Part shown: positions 43,887 to 51,810 of the stretch, piece after piece | Numbering within the stretch: the first letter of the stretch is position 1 | Layout: each line of letters opens with the position of its first letter | Origin: CAWFFV01 sp963814985 | GTDB taxonomy: Bacteria > Chloroflexota > Ktedonobacteria > Ktedonobacterales > Ktedonobacteraceae | Reading direction: 5' to 3' | Length of the DNA: 64,000 nt | NCBI GenBank assembly: GCA_963814985.1 | Contig: CAWFFV010000034.1 | Location: 272,551-336,550 of the forward strand | The notes under the pieces: model-generated | What the model was told of the DNA's origin: nothing | The model's database searches: none | The model's input: only the letters and a program-made list of their open reading frames with translations | Program-made: the position numbers and the translations under genes

Positions 43887-44303
43887 CTAAACGGCGGTCA
43901 CTGTCGCGACCATATTTGGATGGACCGTGCAGTGGTACTGGTAGGTGCCGGGTGTGTTGAATGTGTAGCTAAACGATTGTCCTGGCGAAAGCAGGCCGCT
44001 ATCCCCCATTCCGTTATTGAACGTCACGGTGTGTTGTACGCTGTCCAGGTTTGTCCAGGTTACTGTTGTGCCGACGCTCACTTGAATGTTGGCGGGCTGG
44101 TATGTAAGGTTCTGGATGGTAACGTTGGTAACCGCAGCCTCCTGCTGAGTAGAACTTTGCTGAGAACTATCCATCATCCCATTCTCATAACCGTTTCCTA
44201 TGAACCCACCGTTTGTCTGTGTCATCGCACTCGCTGTGCTGGCAAAAGCTAGCAGACTTAGCGCAATGGTCGCTACAATAAGTAGCACTGTTCGATGACG
44301 CAT
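43887..44303 (-). CDS. Exported cupredoxin (plastocyanin-like)
   Basis: 138 aa from the ATG with AAGGAGA upstream. A signal peptide (about 1-26, ending ASA) and a Ser/Gln linker lead to a blue-copper domain: VTIQNLTYQPANIQVSVGTT, VTWTNLDSVQHTVTF (first His), and YQYHCTVHPNMVATV giving Cys, His and Met. All four type-1 ligands are present. It likely carries electrons or copper outside the membrane and could serve the multicopper oxidase, though that gene is 18 kb away. Confidence 0.88.
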   Translation of the reverse strand: MRHRTVLLIVATIALSLLAFASTASAMTQTNGGFIGNGYENGMMDSSQQSSTQQEAAVTNVTIQNLTYQPANIQVSVGTTVTWTNLDSVQHTVTFNNGMGDSGLLSPGQSFSYTFNTPGTYQYHCTVHPNMVATVTAV

Positions 44304-44500
44304 TGCTTTCTCCTTATACTGCTTGTCGAAGTCTGCGTATTGCCGCTCTATCTGCCTCATCAGTGATAGACTGTTTTCTTGTTACAAATCCTCCATATGT
44401 TGTACGCGCATTCGTTATAATTGGTAACTCAAAGCGCGAGGAGAGGAAGAGTTAGCATGTCTCTTAAATCATGGTCCAGTGATACTCACGCCCCTCTATA
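44304..44500 (+). other. Intergenic region with a truncated gene start
   Basis: TATAAT near 44416 and GAGGAGAGGAAGAG lead to an ATG at 44457. The frame runs only 15 codons (MSLKSWSSDTHAPLY) before the 125-base palindrome and then stops inside it at 44570. It looks like a gene start severed by the palindrome. Confidence 0.4.
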
Positions 44501-44625
44501 TGTAAATCTCAGCATTAAACTGGTCACTTTCTCAACAATTATCCTGGTGAGCAAGCTCGCTCGAGCGTAGCTTGCTCACCAGGATAATTGTTGAGAAAGT
44601 GACCAGTTTAATGCTGAGATTTACA
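44501..44625. repeat. 125-base palindrome with TGTAAATC ends
   Basis: 57-base arms (44501-44557, 44569-44625) are perfectly complementary, and most of the 11-base loop is itself palindromic (CGCTCGAGCG). The ends are TGTAAATCTC/GAGATTTACA. Relatives lie at 50460-50558 (left arm shortened) and 46154-46178 (left tip only). The right end lies just before the ADH stop. Confidence 0.92.
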
Positions 44626-45642
44626 CTATTGTAGAGTTAGCACAGCTCTGAAACGCGTTTTATTTGACATCATGCGCTCGTACGCTTCACTCACGCGCTC
44701 TAGCGGAAATGTCTCGATCATGGGAAGGGCATGGCGAAGCGCGCTAAAGCTCAGTGTCTCTTCGGAATCCTTCGCTGTCCCAGATGCCCACCCTTGAATG
44801 GAGCGTCTACCCGTAATGAGTAAGGGCAGGTAGAGCTCTGTTGGGTCGCTGGGTGCTGCGACAACGAGCAGTTGACCATTTGTTCCTATCCCATTGAGGA
44901 TCGAAGCGAACGTTTTGCCACTCGTTGCTGTTGCGAGAATCACGCGTGCACCGCCCATACGCGAGAGTTCCTGGGCAGGGTCGCTGGTTTCGCTATCGAT
45001 GTAGTCATCTGCGCCTAGCTCGTGAGCCAATTGCTTCTTGTCCTGCCCACGCGATATGGCCACGGTCCTGAAACCCAGTTTGTTGGCAAATTGAATGCCA
45101 AGGTGTCCAAGGCCACCAATACCTAGTACGGCCACAAGATCTCCCGGTTTGGCAACACTATGGCGTAGTGCATTAAAGGTGGTAACCCCCGCACAAAGCA
45201 ATGGTGCTGCTTCGGCTGCCTTGAGTTCATCTGGGATAAGGGCAAGAGCCTCTTGCGGGGCCACCATGTACTCGGCGTATCCTCCATCATAGGAAATTCC
45301 GGTGATCCGGGCATTCTGGCAATTGATGAAGTCTCCCTGGCGACAAGGGGGACAAACAAAACAGTGTCCTCCATGCCAGCCCACGCCAACACGCTGACCA
45401 ACGCGCCAGGAACGAACGCCTGTGCCAACTGCATCAATAACACCTGCTACCTCGTGACCTGGAATACGAGGGTATTCGACTGGTAGGAATCCACCTTCTT
45501 TTACAACAGCATCGCTGTGGCAGATACCACAGGCTTCCACTTTGATGCGTACCTGACCGGCTTGAGGTTCAGGAATAGGCAGGTTGACCAATTCAAAATT
45601 GCCACCTGCACGAGGCACTCGTGCAGCTTTCATCGTAGGCAT
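44626..45642 (-). CDS. Zinc-dependent alcohol dehydrogenase (MDR family)
   Basis: 338 aa. CGICHSDAVVKEG and GHEVAGVIDAVGTGV give the catalytic Cys and His, CPPCRQGDFINC the structural zinc cysteines (first position modified, HCFVCPPC), and VLGIGGLGHLGIQFA the NAD(P) fold. The AdhP/cinnamyl-alcohol-dehydrogenase-like group fits best. It oxidises alcohols or reduces aldehydes in the cytoplasm. AAGGAGAG precedes the ATG, and its start is 10 bases after the MerR stop, so the two form an operon. Confidence 0.9.
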   Translation of the reverse strand: MPTMKAARVPRAGGNFELVNLPIPEPQAGQVRIKVEACGICHSDAVVKEGGFLPVEYPRIPGHEVAGVIDAVGTGVRSWRVGQRVGVGWHGGHCFVCPPCRQGDFINCQNARITGISYDGGYAEYMVAPQEALALIPDELKAAEAAPLLCAGVTTFNALRHSVAKPGDLVAVLGIGGLGHLGIQFANKLGFRTVAISRGQDKKQLAHELGADDYIDSETSDPAQELSRMGGARVILATATSGKTFASILNGIGTNGQLLVVAAPSDPTELYLPLLITGRRSIQGWASGTAKDSEETLSFSALRHALPMIETFPLERVSEAYERMMSNKTRFRAVLTLQ

Positions 45643-45652
45643 TTTACTCTCC

Positions 45653-46110
45653 TTATTTCAACTCTTTGGCGATCTCCAAGTTCTGAGCAGCAATCTGCTC
45701 CGCCAGTTCCAGGTTGCCATTGAGACGCGCATCCCAGTACGCCACCTTACCGCTCAGATATCGTTGTCGGACAGTGAGCTTCCGGATTTCCTCCGCGACT
45801 TTTTCGGCGTACGCCAAAAGAGCAATTTTTGCTCGGCGGCTGCTTCATCACCCTGCTCCCACATCCGTAAGTACCGCCGCATGTCGTCGAGGGAAAAGCC
45901 ACTTGCACGCAGACACGCAAACGCCTCCACCATCTGTACGGTATCCGCGCTATAGCGTCGATGGCCGCTGTTCTTCTCACGTGGAATCGGCTCGATGAGC
46001 CCAATCTTCTCGTAGTAGCGCAGCGTATATTCGCTCATGCCGCTCTGGGCAGCCATTTGCTTAATGGTTAAGGTTGCTTCTGGTTTCGTTGTAGTAATAT
46101 CACGTGACAT
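45653..46110 (-). pseudogene. MerR-family regulator, frameshifted near the C-terminus
   Basis: LTIKQMAAQSGMSEYTLRYYEKIGLIEP, NSGHRRYSADTVQMVEAFACLRASGFSLDDMRRYL form the MerR helix-turn-helix and wing. The frame ends early after EQKLLFWR, at 45754. Adding one base in the T run at 45816-45819 gives LAYAEKVAEEIRKLTVRQRYL and a coiled coil ending LEIAKELK, 152 aa in all, normal for aldehyde-type MerR regulators. It has its own MerR-type promoter and precedes the ADH gene. Confidence 0.83.
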
Positions 46111-46116
46111 GCCCCT

Positions 46117-46147
46117 AGTATAAAATACTTAGAGCGCTCTAAGTCAA
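46117..46147 (-). promoter_or_regulatory. MerR-type promoter/operator of the MerR-ADH operon
   Basis: TTGACT (46142-46147), 19 bases, TATACT (46117-46122), with CTTAGAGCGCTCTAAG across the -35 box and spacer. The ATG at 46110 is six bases from the -10 box, so the transcript should be leaderless. Confidence 0.85.
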
Positions 46148-46153
46148 GAGGTC

Positions 46154-46178
46154 TGTAAATCCCAACATTATTATGGTG
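46154..46178. repeat. Left tip of the TGTAAATC palindromic element
   Basis: These 25 bases (TGTAAATCCCAACATTA...) are identical to the left tip at 50460. The rest of the element is absent. Confidence 0.6.
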
Positions 46179-46215
46179 AAAATCCCACAAGTATCCTGTC
46201 TAACTCTTTCCATGC

Positions 46216-46221
46216 TATAAT
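46216..46221 (+). promoter_or_regulatory. -10 box of STAND locus B
   Basis: TATAAT preceded by TGC, in the block AACTCTTTCCATGC shared with locus C. Confidence 0.55.
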
Positions 46222-46239
46222 AACGCTGAGTTGCAACAT

Positions 46240-46425
46240 TCATTCATCCAGCGCCTCTTACAGAACTGGTCGCGCATGACTGTCGAAGTCAGAGCAACCA
46301 ATGAGAGCAAGATCAGCGATGTTGCGTCGAAAGCCAGAACGGCGGGCGGTTCGATTGGACATCTTGTAGAGGCAGACAACAAAAGCACAATTGAGGGCAT
46401 TAAGATGGATTCCGAAATCTCGTAG
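46240..46425 (+). pseudogene. Partner gene of locus B, 3' fragment only
   Basis: From ATCCAGCGCC (46246) onward the sequence matches the 3' 180 bases of the 242-aa partner gene of locus C (IQRLLQNWSR to MDSEIS). The promoter and leader join this fragment directly, after TTCATTC, so about 600 bases, including the hydrophobic segment, were deleted. A TTG-started frame of 64 codons remains (46231-46425) but has no ribosome site. Confidence 0.8.
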
Positions 46426-46437
46426 AGGAAAGAATGT

Positions 46438-49221
46438 ATGGCAGCGGGCATATCTGACGAGAGCATATTGCGCAATCTACTGGACAGCTTTACTGATCGT
46501 GAGCGCATCCTGGCTCACTTTCACCAATTGTTGCATTCAACCCAGGCTGGCGAGTTTCACCTGCTGGCAGTCAAAGGCAATAGCGGAACGGGCAAGACCT
46601 TCCTCATCGAGTACCTGAGCAAGCGCATCTGTCCTCAGATGGGATGGCAAACGGGAGTACTGGCCTTTGCCCAATCATTCCCTGATTTCCGCTCAATTCT
46701 CGATGGATTGGAAGAGGCGCTCAAGAGATGTGTGTCACGCCAGAGCCTCAAGCAGTATCGTGTGCAGCGCGAAGAATACAACCGCCACTTTGACGAATAC
46801 CGTGCCACCATCACCGTAAACCAGCACATCGAAGCTAGAGATTCCTCCTCCGTCTCGCACATCCAGATGAATGCACATGTCAATGCAGAACTGCGCCGAA
46901 GAGAACTGCAACTCCGTGCTGAACTCACCCGTGCGCTCCTCGAACTCGCAGAAGAATGCGAACATCCCCTCGGCCTCTTCATCGATGGCTATGAGCGTCT
47001 CGCCGAAACGGACCCCGAACTTGTCGGCTGGTTGTGGGGAGAAGTTCTGCTCAAGCTTCCCAAAAGCTCTCCCCAACCAGTGCTTATCGTCACCTGTGGT
47101 TGGGAATATCCCATGAGTGCCGCGCTCCAACCCTTTTCGACAAATGGCGAACTTGATGACTTCGACCAGCAACGTGTCAAAGACTACCTGCAAGCACAGG
47201 GTATCATCCCTCATGATGCATCTGAGCATGACCCCCTGATCAGCGCCTTCTACGATCTCTCCAGAGGTCACCCGCTGGTGCTGGCCTTAGCCGCCACCTA
47301 CTTTCAAGCACTTCCAGAGCCAGAACGCACACCGGAAAATCTGCGAGCGAAAAGTCCTCTCATTACCGAAGAAGCCCGTGTGAAATGGCTCGAAGAACGC
47401 CTGCTGAAACGTCTCCCCGAACCATATCGAACCCTGCTTGAGCATGGCCCCATCCTGCGCTCCTTTGATCAGTCAGCACTCAACGTCCTATTGAATATCG
47501 AAAGTGATGGAAAAAATACTGCTCTAGAACTCGACGATCGGGCCTATGCACGTTTCTTGCAATACCCATTCATCAATCGGAAGAACGCCCAGGGTGATGC
47601 ATTGCTGACGCAACCAATTTTTCATGATCTGGCACGCAAAGTACGCATAGATGCCCTGCGACGCTTGCATCCTGAGACAAAGCAACGGCTCCATCGTGCA
47701 ATGGCAGAGTACTACAAAGGACTCATCGAAGCAGAACAACAGCGAAGCTCCACCCCTCAAGCCAAACCATCCAACAAAGAATATGCCGAGTGGTTTGCAG
47801 AGATGCCCGAACAAGAGTTTCGTGCTCTGTTGGAGTTCCTCTATCATGCCCTCCAGGTCAAGGAGATGCAAGCCGAGGCATTCGACATGTGGCAAAATCT
47901 GGTGAGTCGAGCAGTCAATAGATGGCGGCACAAGCAGGCAGGGCCACTCTTAGAGCTGGTGCGGCAAGCGGTAGCGGAAGAGGAGCCATTTCTTGAGAAG
48001 CAGAGCGATCGCTATGGGCAGTATTTGGTGTGGTACTCTCAGTTCTTAGGACAAGAGGCACGCAGGGATGATGCACGCATCGTCCTGCAAGAAGCGGTGC
48101 AAGTGTTTGAGCAGAGAGGAGATCCCTCAGGTCAAGCTGTTTGCCTCAACAACATTGGTGTGACCTACGGCTCGCAAGGGCAGCTTGACACAGCATTGGA
48201 CTACTTGCTGCGTGCGCTCACCTTCTTTGAACAGGTGGGCAATCCAGTGGACATAGCTCAGTCCTTCAACAACATTGGTGTGACCTACGACTCGCAAGGG
48301 CAGCTTGACACAGCATTGGACTACTTGCTGCGTGCGCTCACCTTCTTTGAACAGGTGGGCAATCCAGCGAAAATAGCTCAGTCCTTCAATAACGTTGGTG
48401 CGATCTACCGACAGCAAGGGCAGCTTGACACAGCATTGAACTACTATGAGCGTGCACTCTCCCTTAGAGAACAGGTGGGCAATCCTGCGGACATAGCTCA
48501 GTCTTTCAATAACATTGGTGTGATCTACCGACAGCAAGGGCAGCTTGACGCAGCATTGAACTACTATGAGCGTGCACTCTCCCTTAGAGAACAGGTGAGC
48601 AATCCTGCGGACATAGCTCAGTCCTTCAATAACATTGGTGAGATCTACCGACAGCAGGGACAACTAGAGAGGGCATTGGACTACCATGAGCGTGCACTGT
48701 CCCTCAGAGAACAGGTGGGCAATCCTGCAAATATAGCTCAGTCCCTGAACAACATTGGCTGGATCTACCACTCGCAAGGACAACTGGAGAAGGCATTGGA
48801 CTACTATAAGCGTGCACTGTCCCTCAGAGAACAGGTGGGCAATCCTGCAAATATAGCTCAGTCCCTGAACAACATTGGCGGGATCTACCACTCTCAGGGG
48901 CAACTCGACAAGGCATTGGACTATCATAAGCGTGCGCTTTCCCTGAGAGAACAAGTGGAGAATCCTGCTGACATAGCTCTCTCATGTCACAATATTGCAA
49001 TGCTTTATCAACAGCAAGAACAATGGCAGAATGCAATTCCCCTCTTCTCAAGAGCCGTGAGTCTCTATGAGCGAATGGGGCACGGCTTCGAGTCGGATGT
49101 GGCCGATGAATTGGAAGGGTTGGCTCTTTGTTATGCGAAGTTGGAAGAGATTGAGAAAGGAGCACCGTATTACATGCGAGCTAAGCAGATCCGAGAGCAG
49201 TTGCAGAAGGATCAGGCATAG
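46438..49221 (+). CDS. STAND NTPase with TPR array, copy B (intact)
   Basis: 927 aa, the only intact copy of three. Residues 15-330 are a STAND NTPase: RERILAHF, Walker A GNSGTGKT near 47, Walker B LGLFIDGYERLAE near 181, sensor strand PVLIVTCGW near 212, and GHPLVLALAATYF near 277, equivalent to the GxP motif of NB-ARC proteins. A winged-helix-like region follows to about 420. From about 562 there are seven nearly identical 40-residue TPRs (NNIGxIYxQQGQLDxALxYYERALSLREQVGNPADIAQS) and two degenerate cap repeats. STAND proteins act as ligand-gated oligomerising switches in signalling and immunity; TPRs usually hold the sensor. No effector domain is fused, so a separate partner is expected. 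AGAGGAAAG precedes the ATG. Confidence 0.92.
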   Translation: MAAGISDESILRNLLDSFTDRERILAHFHQLLHSTQAGEFHLLAVKGNSGTGKTFLIEYLSKRICPQMGWQTGVLAFAQSFPDFRSILDGLEEALKRCVSRQSLKQYRVQREEYNRHFDEYRATITVNQHIEARDSSSVSHIQMNAHVNAELRRRELQLRAELTRALLELAEECEHPLGLFIDGYERLAETDPELVGWLWGEVLLKLPKSSPQPVLIVTCGWEYPMSAALQPFSTNGELDDFDQQRVKDYLQAQGIIPHDASEHDPLISAFYDLSRGHPLVLALAATYFQALPEPERTPENLRAKSPLITEEARVKWLEERLLKRLPEPYRTLLEHGPILRSFDQSALNVLLNIESDGKNTALELDDRAYARFLQYPFINRKNAQGDALLTQPIFHDLARKVRIDALRRLHPETKQRLHRAMAEYYKGLIEAEQQRSSTPQAKPSNKEYAEWFAEMPEQEFRALLEFLYHALQVKEMQAEAFDMWQNLVSRAVNRWRHKQAGPLLELVRQAVAEEEPFLEKQSDRYGQYLVWYSQFLGQEARRDDARIVLQEAVQVFEQRGDPSGQAVCLNNIGVTYGSQGQLDTALDYLLRALTFFEQVGNPVDIAQSFNNIGVTYDSQGQLDTALDYLLRALTFFEQVGNPAKIAQSFNNVGAIYRQQGQLDTALNYYERALSLREQVGNPADIAQSFNNIGVIYRQQGQLDAALNYYERALSLREQVSNPADIAQSFNNIGEIYRQQGQLERALDYHERALSLREQVGNPANIAQSLNNIGWIYHSQGQLEKALDYYKRALSLREQVGNPANIAQSLNNIGGIYHSQGQLDKALDYHKRALSLREQVENPADIALSCHNIAMLYQQQEQWQNAIPLFSRAVSLYERMGHGFESDVADELEGLALCYAKLEEIEKGAPYYMRAKQIREQLQKDQA
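48145..48985 (+). repeat. 120-base tandem repeats encoding TPRs (copy B)
   Basis: Seven 120-base units with very high mutual identity. Copy C has three canonical units and copy A about twelve, so unit number changes by recombination. Confidence 0.88.
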
Positions 49222-49497
49222 TTGCGGGGATTCGTGGGAGGTCCATACAGCATGCTGAGATTGCGATAGCAGGGGTAACTGTTCAGGTAAGATTTTACCT
49301 CTTGACTGGATGATTCGGGGCTCATGGCCACTTCGGGGGCTTACTGCTCGCTTGCTGTAATTCCACAAACACCATATCGGAACAAGGTGAGTGAAAAAAT
49401 TGGACCGCGAGGTGTGGTATGCTAGAACAGACATAGAACAACGCCGCCTGACAGCAAAAGACATGTCAGGCGGTTTGGCCAATGAGGAGAGAATAAT
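49222..49497 (+). other. Intergenic region between locus B and the GNAT gene
   Basis: The first 60 bases are part of the duplicated locus. A hairpin CCGCCTGACA/TGTCAGGCGG followed by TTTGG lies at 49444-49473, just before the GNAT ribosome site, and may attenuate it. Confidence 0.5.
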
Positions 49498-50001
49498 ATG
49501 GAAAAAACCGTGCCCAGCACTAATACCTCCGACGTTCTCCTGCGAGACGTAATAATGAGTGATCTCCCTATTTTCTTCGACCAGCAACTGGACCCGGAGG
49601 CAAATCATATGGCTGCTTTCACGGCGAAGGACCCATCTGATAAGGATGCTTTTATGGCGCACTGGACCAGGATTTTAGGAAACGGGACCGGCACCATCCA
49701 GACGGTTCTCTTCAACGGGCAGGTGGCTGGCTCAATCCTGAGCTATGAAGATGAAGATGCGAAACCAGAAGTTAGTTACTGGATTGGGAAGCCCTACTGG
49801 GGCAAGGGTGTTGCTACCAAAGCCCTCTCAGCCTTTCTCACACATATCAAGGTACGTCCCCTCTATGCCCGCGCTGCCAAAGACCACAGCGCCTCGCTGC
49901 GTGTCTTGGAAAAGTGTGGATTCACTCGTATTGGCGAGGGCAAGGGATTTGCCAACGCACGGAACGAGGAGATCGAAGAATTCATGCTCCAGTTAGACTA
50001 A
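49498..50001 (+). CDS. GNAT N-acetyltransferase (RimJ/RimL-like)
   Basis: 167 aa. VLLRDVIMSDLPIFFDQQLDPEA opens a RimJ/RimL-type GNAT; VSYWIGKPYWGKGVATKALSAFL gives the acetyl-CoA loop (Q/R-x-x-G-x-G/A variant YWGKGVA), and HSASLRVLEKCGFTRIGEG the C-terminal wedge. It acetylates an amino group on a protein, antibiotic or metabolite; the substrate cannot be told. GAGGAGAG precedes the ATG. Confidence 0.88.
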   Translation: MEKTVPSTNTSDVLLRDVIMSDLPIFFDQQLDPEANHMAAFTAKDPSDKDAFMAHWTRILGNGTGTIQTVLFNGQVAGSILSYEDEDAKPEVSYWIGKPYWGKGVATKALSAFLTHIKVRPLYARAAKDHSASLRVLEKCGFTRIGEGKGFANARNEEIEEFMLQLD

Positions 50002-50161
50002 AGAAGCAATTCCCATCTCTCAAAACTCACCAAGAACTGATATACTGCTTCTGACACTCCCAATACCAAACCACGATGGGTCAGAATGGCTTCGGACTGG
50101 GATGTGATTGGAGGAGCGAGAGATCGACAGAACACACCATGACACGAACAGGAGGAGAAAC

Positions 50162-50464
50162 ATGAGCAAAAAGATCCTACTACTGGGATTCTCGGACAGT
50201 GTTCTCGCCGATGCACAGCAACAGCTCGCGCGCCCAGATCTTGAGGTGTTTCGAGGGAAGAGCGTGGAAGATGTGCGGTCTCGGCTTTCGCAGACTACTA
50301 TCGATCACGTCTTCATAGGGGGAAAGCTCGCGGTGGAAACCCACCTGGAGATCGCGTGGGAAGTCCTTCAGGCAAGCGACGCGGTGACCGTGCATTTGCA
50401 GGATCGATTGGGGCCAGAAGGCTTTCTGCCGTTTGTCCAGGCAGTCCTTCGAGGGCTTGTGTAA
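50162..50464 (+). CDS. Small hypothetical protein
   Basis: 100 aa from the ATG behind GGAGGAG. KKILLLGFSDSVLADAQQQLARPDLEVFRGKSVEDVRSRL shows a strand-helix-strand alternation like a response-regulator receiver or Rossmann half, but the phosphoacceptor pattern is missing. The stop TAA is supplied by the TGTAAATC end of the palindromic element, so the C-terminus may have been altered by its insertion. Confidence 0.65.
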   Translation: MSKKILLLGFSDSVLADAQQQLARPDLEVFRGKSVEDVRSRLSQTTIDHVFIGGKLAVETHLEIAWEVLQASDAVTVHLQDRLGPEGFLPFVQAVLRGLV

Positions 50465-50558
50465 ATCCCAACATTATTATGGTGTGCAAGCCGTTCGAGG
50501 TAGCTTGCTCACCAGGATAATTGTTGAGAAAGTGACCCGTTTAATGCTGGGATTTACA
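50460..50558. repeat. TGTAAATC palindromic element, asymmetric copy
   Basis: The right arm (50502-50558) matches the right arm at 44569-44625. The left arm has lost about 26 internal bases, so the palindrome is imperfect. Confidence 0.8.
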
Positions 50559-50652
50559 TCCTATAACTCAAAAAGGGCTTCATCCAAACATTGCAGGGTT
50601 TTTGCAAAGATGAACCATTAATGAGCCTTTGTTAAGAGCGCCAACCAGAGAA

Positions 50653-50685
50653 GGCGTTTCACAAAAACTGATGTTGTGAAACGCC
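50653..50685. terminator. Terminator hairpin
   Basis: GGCGTTTCACAA and TTGTGAAACGCC pair across 9 bases just after the monooxygenase stop. Confidence 0.65.
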
Positions 50686-50698
50686 CTCAGCTCTGTAG

Positions 50699-51611
50699 CT
50701 AAACTGCTACTGTACGTAGGCGTTCCAGGAAACGTAACTGGTCATCTAGTGGCGTAGAGGACATATTCATATCGAAAAAAACATGGTTTAAACCGATCTT
50801 GCCCAGACGCCGCAGATCTTCACGAAATCTGCTCAACTGATCCGCTCAATGGTGAACGTTGACCCGTGATGGGTTTCTCGCTGAGGGAGCTATTGGCACG
50901 TACCACGATCAGCAACTTATCCGGGTCACGCCCAGCCGCTTTTGCCAGACTACGAAAAGTTCCTACTGTCTGCTCTAACACTTCCCAGGAGGTCGCAATC
51001 GGGTTAAGACCATCAGCAATGCGTGCACAACGCTCAAGACTTCCGGGGGTAAAGGAACCCATGATGATGGGTGGGCCATCTGGCTGTACAGGTTTGGGGC
51101 CAATCTCTGACTCGGGAATATGATAGAAGCGACCTGAAAAGCTGACAGGGTCAGGACCCCATACAGCACGCATAGCGTTGATAAACTCTTCCATGCCACT
51201 CCCCCGCCGTTTGAGTGGCACATTTGCCGTCTCGAATTCGTCCTCTAACCATCCCTGGCCCAATCCTGCAATAACACGTCCACCGCTAAACTGGTCGAGC
51301 GTAGCAAAGCGTCGAGCAAGCACAACAGGGACATGGAAGAGTGCATTAATGATGCTTGTACCCAGCTTGATACGCTTAGTTTTAGCCGCAACATAGGTAA
51401 GTGTCTCCAGTGGATCGTAGACGGTAGCGTAGTATTTCGGCATTGGTGCAGGCGACCCGCCAGATCCGTTGATTGCATGTGTAGGTCGTAGTAGTCGTTC
51501 TAGAACCCATACGGAGGCATAATCCATTCGCTCAGCCTCTTGAGCAACGCGTGCGATTGCTTCTGGCGAGGCAGAAGGGCCAATCTGTGGCAAGGCAATA
51601 CCAATATCCAT
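50699..51611 (-). pseudogene. Luciferase-like (F420/FMN-dependent) monooxygenase, frameshifted
   Basis: MDIGIALPQIGPSASPEAIARVAQEAERMDYASVWVLERLL, KRIKLGTSI, LARRFATLDQFSGGRVIAGLGQGW and PPIIMGSFTPGSLERCARIADGLNP follow the bacterial luciferase / LLM family, which often uses F420 in this phylum. One extra T near 50820 cuts the frame after VEQIS. The repaired tail is EDLRRLGKIGLNHVFFDMN to RTVAV, 303 aa in all. ATG 51611 has AGAGGAAT upstream. A copy of its 3' end lies at 40924-41045. Confidence 0.85.
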
Positions 51612-51720
51612 GATCTCTATTCCTCTCTTACTGGACATGTGCGTTGCCCTGTACTGAAGCATTCTTCCCAGCACAAGCAACGCCGTTTATCTCATCATCC
51701 CTGCCCAACTCTTTCCATGC

Positions 51721-51726
51721 TATAAT
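51721..51726 (+). promoter_or_regulatory. -10 box of STAND locus C
   Basis: TATAAT after TGC. The surrounding 45 bases match the start of locus B. Confidence 0.55.
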
Positions 51727-51810
51727 AACGCTGAGTTGCAACGTTCATTCTTTAATGAGGTTCTATTTGAGTAAACGTGATTATCTCCCCAGAGCAGAGA
51801 AAGGAAATCT

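Noticed and set aside
48127..48954. Long antisense frames opposite the TPR repeats
   Set aside because: They arise from the 120-base periodicity; the plus-strand TPR protein explains the region.
48145..48985. CRISPR-like regular spacing
   Set aside because: The 120-base periodic units are coding TPRs with no distinct spacers.
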